DNA from: JBMNTQ01 sp050945815
Lineage (GTDB): Bacteria > Bacillota > Clostridia > Christensenellales > JBMNTQ01
Length of the DNA stretch: 6,250 nucleotides
Reading direction: 5' to 3'
NCBI GenBank assembly: GCA_050945815.1
Contig: JBMNTQ010000118.1
Span: 1-6,250 of the forward strand
The number at the start of each line of letters is the position of its first letter. Position 1 is the stretch's first letter. Position numbers and translations under genes: made by a program. Below the pieces are notes generated by a model. It saw nothing but the letters and a program-made list of their open reading frames with translations. It searched no databases and was not told the DNA's origin. Of the stretch, positions 1 through 5,596 are shown piece after piece.

Positions 1-181
1 CGAACTCACTACTCTGCGCAGCGCCGTCAATGCGCACCCGGCAGCTCTTACATCGTCCCATGCCATTACACGGCAGCGCAATGGCAAGCCCTGCCCGCAC
101 AAGCACGTCCGCCAAATTCTCCCCATGCTCCGCATAAATTTTCCTAGTCTGGCTTCCCGCAATGCTAACTAGATGCTGCAA
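1..181 (-). CDS. N-terminus of a [2Fe-2S] ASKHA-type corrinoid activation protein (partial, 3' end outside window)
   Basis: The 60 visible residues form a plant-type [2Fe-2S] ferredoxin fold start. A short beta-hairpin segment is followed by the cluster loop LPCNGMGRCKSC, with Cys38, Cys44 and Cys47 in CX5CX2C spacing; the fourth Cys would lie past the window edge. N-terminal ferredoxin domains of this kind head the RACo/RamA-like activators (DUF4445/ASKHA family), which reduce inactive Co(II) corrinoid proteins of methyltransferase systems back to Co(I) in the cytoplasm at the cost of ATP. The start is TTG at 179-181: it is the only plausible start codon in this frame after the upstream stop, and GGAGGGGG lies 9 nt before it. 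It follows a DUF1638 gene by 69 nt in the same direction, so the two are probably co-transcribed. The ferredoxin domain is clear. The ASKHA assignment is inferred from the divergent loop and the DUF1638 neighbour; a stand-alone ferredoxin or another 2Fe-2S enzyme remains possible. Confidence 0.72.
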   Translation of the reverse strand, partial: MQHLVSIAGSQTRKIYAEHGENLADVLVRAGLAIALPCNGMGRCKSCRVRIDGAAQSSEF

Positions 182-190
182 TCTATGACG

Positions 191-198
191 CCCCCTCC
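191..198 (-). promoter_or_regulatory. Ribosome binding site that fixes a TTG start
   Basis: Read on the minus strand the site is GGAGGGGG, 9 nt before the TTG at 179-181. There is no in-frame ATG or GTG between the DUF1638 stop and the cluster cysteines that would leave a complete first beta strand, so this site decides the start of the 2Fe-2S protein. Confidence 0.6.
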
Positions 199-250
199 AA
201 CAAACTAATCCTGTATTCTGCTCGCCATAGGCCCCAAAGCGCCCTCGGCG

Positions 251-1006
251 TCAATCCTCCTCACCCTTCTTCGCCGCAGACATCAAGCTGCCGTCGTATT
301 CGGCTTTCACTTCCGACCCGGGCGGAACCACAAGAAACCGTTCATCCCATTTCCCCTGAATAAAGTCTCTCAAAAAATAATCCTTTCCCAGAAAATCTAA
401 ATAGTTCCACCCCATGTCAGCAGCCGCCTGCCGGGTATATTCCTCATATTCCGGAAAATCCAGCCCCTCCCACTTGATGTAGGCAGCCGTGGAATAGTTG
501 TCTGTGGAAAATTCATTTTCAATGAGATAATCGGCGTTTTCCTCGCCATACATCTCCACGTATTTCTCCCGCTTTAATTCAATGTTGCGTATAGACGGCG
601 TATAGGCACATTCAATCCAGGAAGGGGTATACCAATACGTACCCGGGTTCGCGTCAAAAGCCTGCTTATAATGCTCCCTGCTTCCCAAAAACAGCCCAAT
701 ACAATCATCTATCCGAGGAATCACCAGCCTATATTTCTCTGAAAATAGCCCCACCACCCCATTGGAACAAAGCCCATACCCAATGAGAATCGCGTCAAAA
801 TCCTGTCCATGCCTGTCGGGAGTCGAGTAGATATCATCGCCTTGGTCAATTCGAACTATTTCATTTTGCAAAGCCTGATTCAGCTTTTTAGGCGTATCAT
901 GCAGCCCTTGCTGTAAATAAGTCACATCAATAAAATGCTTGCAAGTAGCCGTCAACAGGCTGATTTCCCGGTAGAAAACCTTACAAGCAATCAATTTTAG
1001 CCGCAT
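251..1006 (-). CDS. DUF1638 domain protein, likely accessory to corrinoid methyltransferases
   Basis: This is a 251-residue soluble protein without signal peptide or membrane segments, matching DUF1638 over nearly its whole length. Visible family-like blocks are MRLKLIACKVFYREI at the N-terminus, TCKHFIDVTYLQQGLHD (21-37), a beta strand into GYGLCSNG (76-83), the PRIDDCIGLFLGS block (97-109) and TYWYTPSW (123-130). Cys8, Cys22, Cys80, Cys102 and Cys133 lie in or near these blocks, so a metal- or cofactor-binding role is conceivable, but this is my inference. The biochemical function of the family is not known to me; its members often sit beside UroD-type/corrinoid methyltransferase genes and their activators, and here the next gene is such a candidate activator. 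The start is the ATG at 1004-1006, preceded by GAGGTGGG about 7 nt upstream. A longer in-frame start at 1120 exists but has no good ribosome site and would add sequence not typical of the family. The tail KKGEED is charged. A promoter lies about 170 bp upstream. Confidence 0.85.
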   Translation of the reverse strand: MRLKLIACKVFYREISLLTATCKHFIDVTYLQQGLHDTPKKLNQALQNEIVRIDQGDDIYSTPDRHGQDFDAILIGYGLCSNGVVGLFSEKYRLVIPRIDDCIGLFLGSREHYKQAFDANPGTYWYTPSWIECAYTPSIRNIELKREKYVEMYGEENADYLIENEFSTDNYSTAAYIKWEGLDFPEYEEYTRQAAADMGWNYLDFLGKDYFLRDFIQGKWDERFLVVPPGSEVKAEYDGSLMSAAKKGEED

Positions 1007-1166
1007 TTTTACCCACCTCAAATCACCCGAATTAAAAACAGCACCCTTCCCTATTTCCCATGTGCCACAAAACTGCCAAGCAGACGAGTTTATCATTCTT
1101 CTGCCCGATCTGGGCAACATACGAAAAAGGAATTCGAATCAAATTTTGCATCAAAAAAAGAAAAGT
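1007..1166 (-). other. Leader of about 160 nt of the DUF1638 operon
   Basis: This is the transcribed stretch between the predicted start point and the DUF1638 start codon. It is long for a simple leader. In minus-strand orientation it has a perfect small hairpin TGCCC-AGATC-GGGCA (1088-1102), then CTGC-TTG-GCAG followed by TTTT (1072-1082), then GGCAC and GTGCT arms enclosing a purine-rich loop, followed by GTTTTT. The last two are weak, terminator-like shapes. I cannot match it to a cobalamin riboswitch (no B12 box seen), a T-box or a SAM riboswitch. Confidence 0.35.
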
Positions 1167-1173
1167 ATTTTTT

Positions 1174-1202
1174 ATTATATATTATTTATACATCATTGTC
1201 AT
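1174..1202 (-). promoter_or_regulatory. Sigma-A-type promoter of the DUF1638 operon
   Basis: On the minus strand the -35 box is ATGACA (1197-1202, one mismatch to TTGACA), the spacer is 17 nt and the -10 box is a perfect TATAAT (1174-1179), all in an AT-rich tract. Transcription would begin near 1167. It is the best promoter match on the minus strand in this window and points at DUF1638 and the 2Fe-2S gene. Confidence 0.7.
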
Positions 1203-1360
1203 CACAGTTTATATCAATCTTTCCTTAATTTTTGTATTTTTTAGCTCTCTATGGCACTTTCTCCCTCTTCCCCCCAAAGCCTCCGCCCACATCGGCCGCT
1301 GTAACGCGTCCCTTCTCCAATGCAAAAATCGCCCCGGCGCCAACATCCCTGCCCCCAGGC
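1203..1360. other. Intergenic spacer, no gene seen
   Basis: The stretch between the fprA terminator and the DUF1638 promoter is AT-rich next to the promoter and C-rich (plus strand) further right. Short open frames exist on both strands but none has a ribosome site or recognisable protein sequence. Confidence 0.5.
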
Positions 1361-1402
1361 AAAAACAAACGCGCTGCCCATAAACCAAAGGGCAGCGCGT
1401 TT
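1361..1402 (-). terminator. Strong intrinsic terminator downstream of fprA
   Basis: A perfect 13-bp stem (1367-1379 with 1390-1402, arm AAACGCGCTGCCC) encloses a 10-nt loop. On the minus strand it is followed by G and TTTTT (1361-1365). On the plus strand a run of six T (1405-1410) follows, so the structure could stop transcription from both sides, but no plus-strand gene lies to its left. It closes the fprA unit about 100 bp after the stop codon. Confidence 0.85.
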
Positions 1403-1423
1403 GCTTTTTTATCCTGCCCACAC

Positions 1424-1460
1424 CCAGGGAAAAAGCCTTTCAACAGCCCCTTTTCCCTGG
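1424..1460 (-). repeat. Inverted repeat (hairpin) in the fprA 3' untranslated region
   Basis: Arms CCAGGGAAAA (1424-1433) and TTTTCCCTGG (1451-1460) pair perfectly over 10 bp around a 17-nt loop. No T-run follows on the minus strand, so it is not a classical terminator. It lies between the fprA stop and the terminator at 1361-1402 and may act as a 3' stabilising hairpin or backup stop. Confidence 0.55.
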
Positions 1461-1503
1461 CATATAAGCGTATTTCATTAAATCAATGCCTTTTATCTCA
1501 ATC

Positions 1504-2691
1504 TTACCGGCCGCCGACCAAGCTCTTCCCATATGCCTCACATTTTGCAAGGCCCTCCCCGTCAGGCATCCAAAGAGTCTTGAGGCCTTCGTCGTGTACA
1601 TGGAAGCCCGCATCAGCCAGGGCCTTGCTGATGTTGCCCACCGACTCCCCGCTCCAGCCATAGCTGCCGAATGCCGCTGCGCTCTTGCCGGTAAATTTAA
1701 GCCCTTTTATCATCTCCAGCAGGCCGCCGATAGAATGCAGGATACCGCGGTTAATCGTAGACGAACCCACAAGAATGGCTTTCGAGCGGAAAATTTCGGT
1801 AACCACGTCGTTTTTGTCCGAGGTGGCCGCATTCATCAGTTTAACCGTTACAGACGGATCCTGGCTGCGTATACCTGCAGCAATCCCCTCCGCCATACGC
1901 CGTGTCGCGCCCCACATACTGTCGTAGATGATGCTGATCTGGTTTTCCTGGTAGGAATCCGCCCACTTCAAATATGTATGGATGATCTGCGCCGGGTCTT
2001 CTTTCCAAATAACGCCATGGCTCGGACAAATCATGTCCACCGGCAGCTCAAAGCCCAAAACCTCATGAATTTTCTTAATCACCAGGGGCGAAAACGGAGT
2101 GAGGATGTTTGCATAATATTTGATGGCCTCGGCATAGAGTTCCGCGTTGTCCACTGTGTCGTTATACAACGATTCAGTAGCATAGTGCTGGCCGAACGCG
2201 TCGTTGGAAAATAGAATATTCTCCTCAGTCAAATAACAGAACATACTGTCCGGCCAATGCAGCATGGGCGCTTCCACAAAAATCAGCTTCGTGCTCCCCA
2301 AGTCCAGGGTATCTCCGGTCTTAACCGTCACAAAGTTCCAATCCTGATGAAAATGTCCCTTCAAGGATTTAACAGCGTTAGCCGTACAATAGATAGGCGT
2401 ATCCGGAATAAGCCGCATCAGCTCTGGAAGGGCGCCGCTATGGTCAATCTCCGCATGATTCGCGACAATATAATCAATATCTTTCAAGTCGATTTCCTGG
2501 CTAAGGTTGCTTACAAACTCCTCGTCAAAAGGCTGCCACACCGTATCGATCAATACGTTCTTTCCATCTCTTATCAAATAGGAATTGTAGGACGATCCCT
2601 TCCGTGTAGAATATTCATCTCCGTGGAACTTCTTCAATTCCCAATCCACTTTGCCGACCCATGCCACTTTTTCGGTAAGTCGTTTTCCCAT
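1504..2691 (-). CDS. fprA: Flavodiiron protein FprA (A-type oxygen/NO reductase)
   Basis: The protein has 395 residues, the usual size of a two-domain A-type flavodiiron protein. The N-terminal metallo-beta-lactamase-like domain (about 1-250) carries the di-iron ligands His79, Glu81, Asp83 and His84 (HAEIDH), His145 (PMLHWPDS), Asp164 (FSNDAFG) and His225 (CPSHG). The C-terminal flavodoxin-like domain (about 252-395) has the FMN phosphate loop YDSMWGATRRMAEGI and the later FMN-contacting stretch GSYGWSGE (342-349). Such proteins reduce O2 to water and/or NO to N2O in the cytoplasm of anaerobes, with electrons from rubredoxin or F420H2-like donors. No fused rubredoxin or flavin reductase domain is present, so a separate donor is needed, and none is encoded in this window. 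The ATG at 2689-2691 has AGGGAGG 8 nt upstream and aligns with the family start; a further in-frame extension upstream is not family-like. It stands alone as a transcription unit. Whether O2 or NO is preferred cannot be read from the sequence. Confidence 0.95.
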   Translation of the reverse strand: MGKRLTEKVAWVGKVDWELKKFHGDEYSTRKGSSYNSYLIRDGKNVLIDTVWQPFDEEFVSNLSQEIDLKDIDYIVANHAEIDHSGALPELMRLIPDTPIYCTANAVKSLKGHFHQDWNFVTVKTGDTLDLGSTKLIFVEAPMLHWPDSMFCYLTEENILFSNDAFGQHYATESLYNDTVDNAELYAEAIKYYANILTPFSPLVIKKIHEVLGFELPVDMICPSHGVIWKEDPAQIIHTYLKWADSYQENQISIIYDSMWGATRRMAEGIAAGIRSQDPSVTVKLMNAATSDKNDVVTEIFRSKAILVGSSTINRGILHSIGGLLEMIKGLKFTGKSAAAFGSYGWSGESVGNISKALADAGFHVHDEGLKTLWMPDGEGLAKCEAYGKSLVGGR

Positions 2692-2722
2692 TCCAAAATC
2701 CTCCCTCATGTTTGATGAGCCT

Positions 2723-2731
2723 AGTATACCA
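2723..2731 (-). promoter_or_regulatory. Extended -10 promoter of fprA
   Basis: On the minus strand TGG is followed by TATACT (2723-2728), giving a TGn extended -10 element with one mismatch to TATAAT. The expected -35 position (about 2746-2751) has no good match, which fits an extended -10 or activator-dependent promoter. Start point near 2716, only about 25 nt before the start codon. Confidence 0.5.
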
Positions 2732-2740
2732 CAGCAGGAC

Positions 2741-2773
2741 GCGCTATTATGTTGATATTGCAACCAATAGCGC
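2741..2773. promoter_or_regulatory. Dyad at the -35 region of the fprA promoter, possible operator
   Basis: Outer arms GCGCTATT (2741-2748) and AATAGCGC (2766-2773) are perfect inverted repeats. A smaller inner pair, GTTG (2751-2754) and CAAC (2761-2764), has nearly the same centre. No T-run follows on either strand, so it is not a terminator. It covers the position where the -35 box of fprA should be, as expected of a regulator site controlling an oxygen- or NO-responsive gene. I cannot assign it to a known regulator. Confidence 0.45.
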
Positions 2774-2980
2774 CCAAAATAGAAAAAAATGTATCCTACC
2801 TGCCCTAAAAAGCCCCCACTTTGCCCAGACCATCCCCCTCCGTGGCCCAAGCCTTCCGAAACCTAAACTGCAACTCTCCCACAGTTTGCCCAAAACTCCC
2901 TTCAATCAATCTGCCCAACAAAAGTATTGTCAAAACCGGCCGCTGTCCGTTTGCCGCCCCCGACCCGGTCCAAATATACA
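2774..2980. other. Intergenic spacer upstream of the fprA promoter region, no gene seen
   Basis: This stretch is pyrimidine-rich on the plus strand. Short open frames are present in several frames, none with a ribosome site or recognisable sequence. The only structure noticed is a weak hairpin with arms AAACTG (2865-2870) and CAGTTT (2882-2887). Confidence 0.5.
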
Positions 2981-2981
2981 C

Positions 2982-3016
2982 AAAAGCAGGGCAGCATCCC
3001 ACCGATGCCGCCCTGC
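2982..3016 (-). terminator. Intrinsic terminator of the MFS transporter gene
   Basis: The 12-nt arms 2986-2997 and 3005-3016 enclose a 7-nt loop. The one non-complementary position becomes a G-U pair only in the minus-strand RNA, which supports that direction. TTTTG follows at 2981-2985. It lies about 135 bp after the transporter stop codon. Confidence 0.75.
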
Positions 3017-3151
3017 CGCATATCTCCCGCCTAGCCGCGTCCAAAGGCTCTGCCTACAAGCGATAAGCCTCCACCTAAGCCCCCAGATAAAGCAATACGT
3101 TGCTCCTATCTCTCTCGCCATCATCTGTCCGAATATGCCCCGCGCGCCGCC

Positions 3152-4399
3152 TTATTGCGAAACCGTTCCCTCTCGACCGCTGCCGTTGCCAGCAAGCCGG
3201 TCATCCGCCCTTTCTTTAGGATAGCTAACCGCAAGCAACGCACTTATAAGCGGCATCAGCCCGCATAGTATAAACGCCGCCACAAAGCCCATATTTTCCG
3301 CAACAACACCCACCAGCCAAGGCACCAGAAATGCCCCTATAGCCGTAAACAAGAAAATCAAAGAAGAGGCAGCCCCCGTATTACTGGGGTAAAGCCCCGA
3401 CGCCGTAGACACACACAACGGCACAACTGGCCCCACAAGAAAGCCGTTTATCACAAGCACAACCATAAACAGAGTCGGGTTGCCAACAGCCGTCGCAACA
3501 ATAAACAAAATCCCCGCAATCAGGCAATTGGAAAGTATAAGCTTCTTGCTGCCGATTTTTTTTGTCAACAACGGGGAGATGAGCCTGCCCACTATAACGC
3601 CCACCCAGAATGCCGACACAGTAATACCCGCCAGCATCACGCCTGTCCCGGAAAAGGTTTGCATATAAGTAGGCATCCACGTAGATATGCTTATGTAAAA
3701 ACCAGCATACAATAGGCAAAGCACTGCCAGAACAAAAATCTTCTTTTGCTTGATAATTTCCCGGACATCGGCAAAATTCACCTTCGAGGAGGATTTTGCC
3801 TCAACCTCAGGATGCTTCCTGTTCACAAGCACAAACGCGGCAAGCAACACGCAGCAAAACACGCCAAGGGTTATAAATATCCAGGGCCAACGCACCTCCG
3901 CGCTAACAAAGGCCCCCGATACGATAGAGCCTGTAAGCGCTCCCACGCCGAAGAAAGCATGCAGTAAATTGAGATACAACGTCCTGTTCTCCTGGTGCAG
4001 TTCCGCCACATATGCATTGAGCATTGCATCGATCATCTTTGTGCTGGCGCCGATCACAAAAAAGAGGACAACCAACAGAGCATACGTTTTTGAAAACGAC
4101 ACCGCAACCATGCTGACCGTATACAAAGCAAAAAATATCGTAATCAACTTGGATTTTTTGATAGAATCTGAGAACATCATACCATATAGGACGGATACCA
4201 CCCCTCCCAGACCCTGCATAAGCGGTATCAACCCGTTCTGCGAAAGGGATATAGAATATTCCTCAATAAACACCGACACCAGCGGCCCAATGATCGTTGT
4301 AACCAGCGCCTGCGCCAGCATGAGCAAATACAGCACAATCGTCAGCTGCCGTTTTCTCCCTTTCTCCATGCCTGTCCCCATTTCCAACCCATTCTCCAT
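3152..4399 (-). CDS. MFS transporter, FucP/GlcP-like (sugar porter type)
   Basis: This is a 415-residue integral membrane protein with 12 predicted membrane segments, roughly at 19-45, 55-77, 84-102, 106-132, 142-165, 171-192, 221-243, 255-277, 287-305, 309-333, 342-366 and 371-392. The two six-helix halves are separated by a basic cytoplasmic loop (193-220). The stretch LLHAFFGVGALTGS (145-158) resembles the N-x-x-H-x-F-F-G-x-G-A signature of the FucP/MFSD4-like branch of the major facilitator superfamily, whose members often take up hexoses or deoxyhexoses by proton symport. The substrate cannot be read here. The ATG at 4397-4399 has GGGGAG 9 nt upstream. A GTG directly before it adds one residue, and internal ATGs at residues 7 and 11 are alternatives that leave the membrane part intact. 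The polar tail (after about 395) is unremarkable. It lies behind a truncated dehydrogenase gene and a weak terminator; no convincing promoter of its own was found, so its expression is uncertain. Confidence 0.85.
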   Translation of the reverse strand: MENGLEMGTGMEKGRKRQLTIVLYLLMLAQALVTTIIGPLVSVFIEEYSISLSQNGLIPLMQGLGGVVSVLYGMMFSDSIKKSKLITIFFALYTVSMVAVSFSKTYALLVVLFFVIGASTKMIDAMLNAYVAELHQENRTLYLNLLHAFFGVGALTGSIVSGAFVSAEVRWPWIFITLGVFCCVLLAAFVLVNRKHPEVEAKSSSKVNFADVREIIKQKKIFVLAVLCLLYAGFYISISTWMPTYMQTFSGTGVMLAGITVSAFWVGVIVGRLISPLLTKKIGSKKLILSNCLIAGILFIVATAVGNPTLFMVVLVINGFLVGPVVPLCVSTASGLYPSNTGAASSLIFLFTAIGAFLVPWLVGVVAENMGFVAAFILCGLMPLISALLAVSYPKERADDRLAGNGSGREGTVSQ

Positions 4400-4439
4400 C
4401 ACAGACCGCTCCCCATCCGATAAAATATAGAACGATTCG

Positions 4440-4462
4440 AAAAAAGCAGGGGAAAGCCTGCT
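4440..4462 (-). terminator. Short intrinsic terminator between the dehydrogenase remnant and the MFS gene
   Basis: On the minus strand the hairpin AGCAGG-CTTTCC-CCTGCT is followed by five more T (4440-4444). The stem is only 6 bp, extendable by a G-U and an A-U pair, so termination may be partial. It lies about 100 bp after the dehydrogenase stop codon and about 25 bp before the ribosome site of the transporter. Confidence 0.6.
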
Positions 4463-4558
4463 CTCTCCGCGGTCTCCCGCATACGTTCCAAACCTTTTCC
4501 ACTCTGCGGCTCCTGCATGCTTTCCCCCATCATCTCTCTAGCTTTGCATCGTATAGGA

Positions 4559-5269
4559 TCATTGCATGAATTTACCGCCTGTTATAAATTGCAGCGTTCC
4601 CGTCATATAGCTATTCTTTTCACTGGCAAGAAACGCTACCAACTCCGCTATTTCTTCCGGTTTCGCCATGCGCCCTAAGGGAACAGTTTTCAACAAAGTC
4701 CCCATAAGCTCCTCATAAGTCTTTCCCTGTTCTGCCGCCTGTTGGGTAATCCCTCTTCTAAGAAGCTCCGTATCAATGTAACTTGGCGCCAAAGCATTTA
4801 CCATTATATCATACTCCGCCAGCTCCAAGGCTAAAACTTGCGTCAGCATACATACAGCCGATTTGGATACACAGTACGGGACATTTGCATATTCCGCTAT
4901 TCTTCCCGCTTGAGATGCAGTATTGATTATGCGTCCATACCTCTGCTTCATCATAACACAAGAAACAGCCTGTGCCACTAAAAATTGTCCTTTTGCATTA
5001 ATATCCATAGACTGATCCCATGTACGCTCATCCAAGTCTTTAAGCATGCCGCCTTTACCTATCCCGGCATTGTTACAAAGTATATCAATCCTGCCAAATT
5101 CCTCTACGGCCGCATCAACAGCAGCCTCAACCTGAGCTTTATCCGTAACGTCTAGCTTCACATAGATTGCTCTTCCGCCAGCCTCTTTTACCATCTCCGC
5201 TGTTTGAGCAATACCCTCCTCCTCAATATCCGTAGCCACAATGGCCGCACCATAACCCGAAAGAGTCAA
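4559..5269 (-). pseudogene. Short-chain dehydrogenase/reductase (SDR), 5'-truncated
   Basis: The open frame gives 236 residues of a classical SDR: NNAG (66-69), Asn91 of the catalytic tetrad, Ser119 (NTAS), Tyr132 and Lys136 in YCVSK, and a normal C-terminus ending FITGGKFMQ. Sequence and spacing match NAD(P)-dependent alcohol/polyol/3-oxoacyl reductases of about 250-265 residues. What is missing is the first 25-30 residues, with strand beta1 and the TGxxxGIG cofactor loop: the reading begins inside helix alphaB at TLSGYGAAIVATD and hits an in-frame TGA at 5279-5281. Only a TTG at 5267-5269 could serve as start, with no good ribosome site. Without the glycine-rich loop the protein should not bind NAD(P), so I call it a broken gene. 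The rest of the frame is intact, suggesting the break is recent. The exact substrate is unknown. Its promoter was presumably lost with the 5' end. Confidence 0.8.
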
Positions 5270-5272
5270 ACA

Positions 5273-5404
5273 ACTTTTTCAGGCTCCACCGCGTACTGGG
5301 ATACCGACCGCCTGCTCCGCAGACAGCGTTATTCTCTGCTTGAGTATGGATTCCTAACCCTTACCCTGTGTGCAAAACTGAGGTTTAACCATCTTGTGGA
5401 GTAA
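5273..5404 (+). pseudogene. Unidentified C-terminal coding remnant abutting the broken SDR gene
   Basis: From the SDR break rightward, the plus strand carries about 43 codons of protein-like sequence ending in TAA at 5402-5404. It includes AYWDTDRLLRRQRYSLLEYG and then FLTLTLCAKLRFNHLVE, a mix of charged and hydrophobic residues suggesting helices. The frame stays open leftwards to 5204, but there it is only the complement of the SDR gene and lacks a ribosome site, so the true 5' part is probably gone. I do not recognise the family. A chance open frame is possible, since it is short. Confidence 0.35.
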
Positions 5405-5440
5405 ACCATCTGTCGAAGATAAGCAATCTTTATATTCTGA

Positions 5441-5518
5441 GCAAGGTATAACAGTTGCATCGTCTCCCTGTAAAGAAGACGCTAAGGTGCAAAATCGTAA
5501 GCCTGTGAGGGATCACAG
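5441..5518. other. Hairpin-rich non-coding block
   Basis: Two structures follow each other. The first has TTGCA (5455-5459) with TGCAA (5488-5492) and, directly inside, CGTCT (5461-5465) with AGACG (5477-5481). The second is CTGTGA-GGGA-TCACAG (5503-5518), a perfect 6-bp stem with a four-base GNRA-type loop. GCAA at 5441-5444 could compete for TTGC at 5455-5458. The block lies upstream of the promoter at 5535, so it is not in the leader made from that promoter. I recognise no known riboswitch, attachment site or IS end. The remaining bases from 5405 to 5534 hold no gene. Confidence 0.35.
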
Positions 5519-5534
5519 TGCGCCAGCTTGGTTC

Positions 5535-5564
5535 TTGACAAAAAACAAACCTTTTTAATATGAT
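5535..5564 (+). promoter_or_regulatory. Sigma-A-type promoter for the rhodanese remnant and CoADR-like gene
   Basis: A perfect TTGACA (5535-5540) is followed by an 18-nt spacer and TATGAT (5559-5564, one mismatch). Transcription would start near 5571. A ribosome site (GGAGG, 5587-5591) and an ATG at 5597 follow. The run continues about 500 nt to the flavoprotein gene at 6077. No convincing terminator was seen in between. Confidence 0.7.
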
Positions 5565-5596
5565 AGTAACATTGGCAAAGCGTTATGGAGGCTATC

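Noticed and set aside
182..253. After the TGA of DUF1638 the same frame stays open into the 2Fe-2S protein, and a small hairpin (CGCC with GGCG arms) follows the stop, raising the idea of UGA recoding (selenocysteine or readthrough fusion).
   Set aside because: The DUF1638 reading already has a full-length, normal-looking end, the downstream gene has its own strong ribosome site and start, and the hairpin does not show a convincing SECIS.
1249..1443. A minus-strand frame contains VGGGFGGKRE, like the molybdopterin motif of xanthine dehydrogenases.
   Set aside because: It stops a few codons later, overlaps a perfect terminator, has no ribosome site and no other similarity; a chance match in G-rich sequence.
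1461..1500. A 12-codon frame (MKYAYMPGKRGC) on the minus strand directly after fprA.
   Set aside because: It is too short, its last codons are hairpin sequence, and its ribosome site is poor.
2805..3224. Several open frames of 60-170 codons on both strands between fprA and the MFS gene.
   Set aside because: They are low-complexity Pro/Ser/Arg-rich readings of C-rich DNA, overlap a terminator and promoter region, and have no ribosome sites.
3381..3967. Open frames of 60-226 codons overlapping the MFS gene on both strands.
   Set aside because: They are out-of-frame readings of the transporter, whose own frame encodes a clear 12-helix protein.
5384..5418. Imperfect tandem repeat with AACCATCT at 5387 and 5404 (period 17).
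   Set aside because: Only two short copies; could easily be chance and overlaps the end of the remnant reading frame.
5503..5530. GTGCGCC after the hairpin resembles the GUGYG 5' end of a group II intron.
   Set aside because: No intron domains V/VI, no reverse transcriptase and no matching 3' end follow; a five-base match is not enough.
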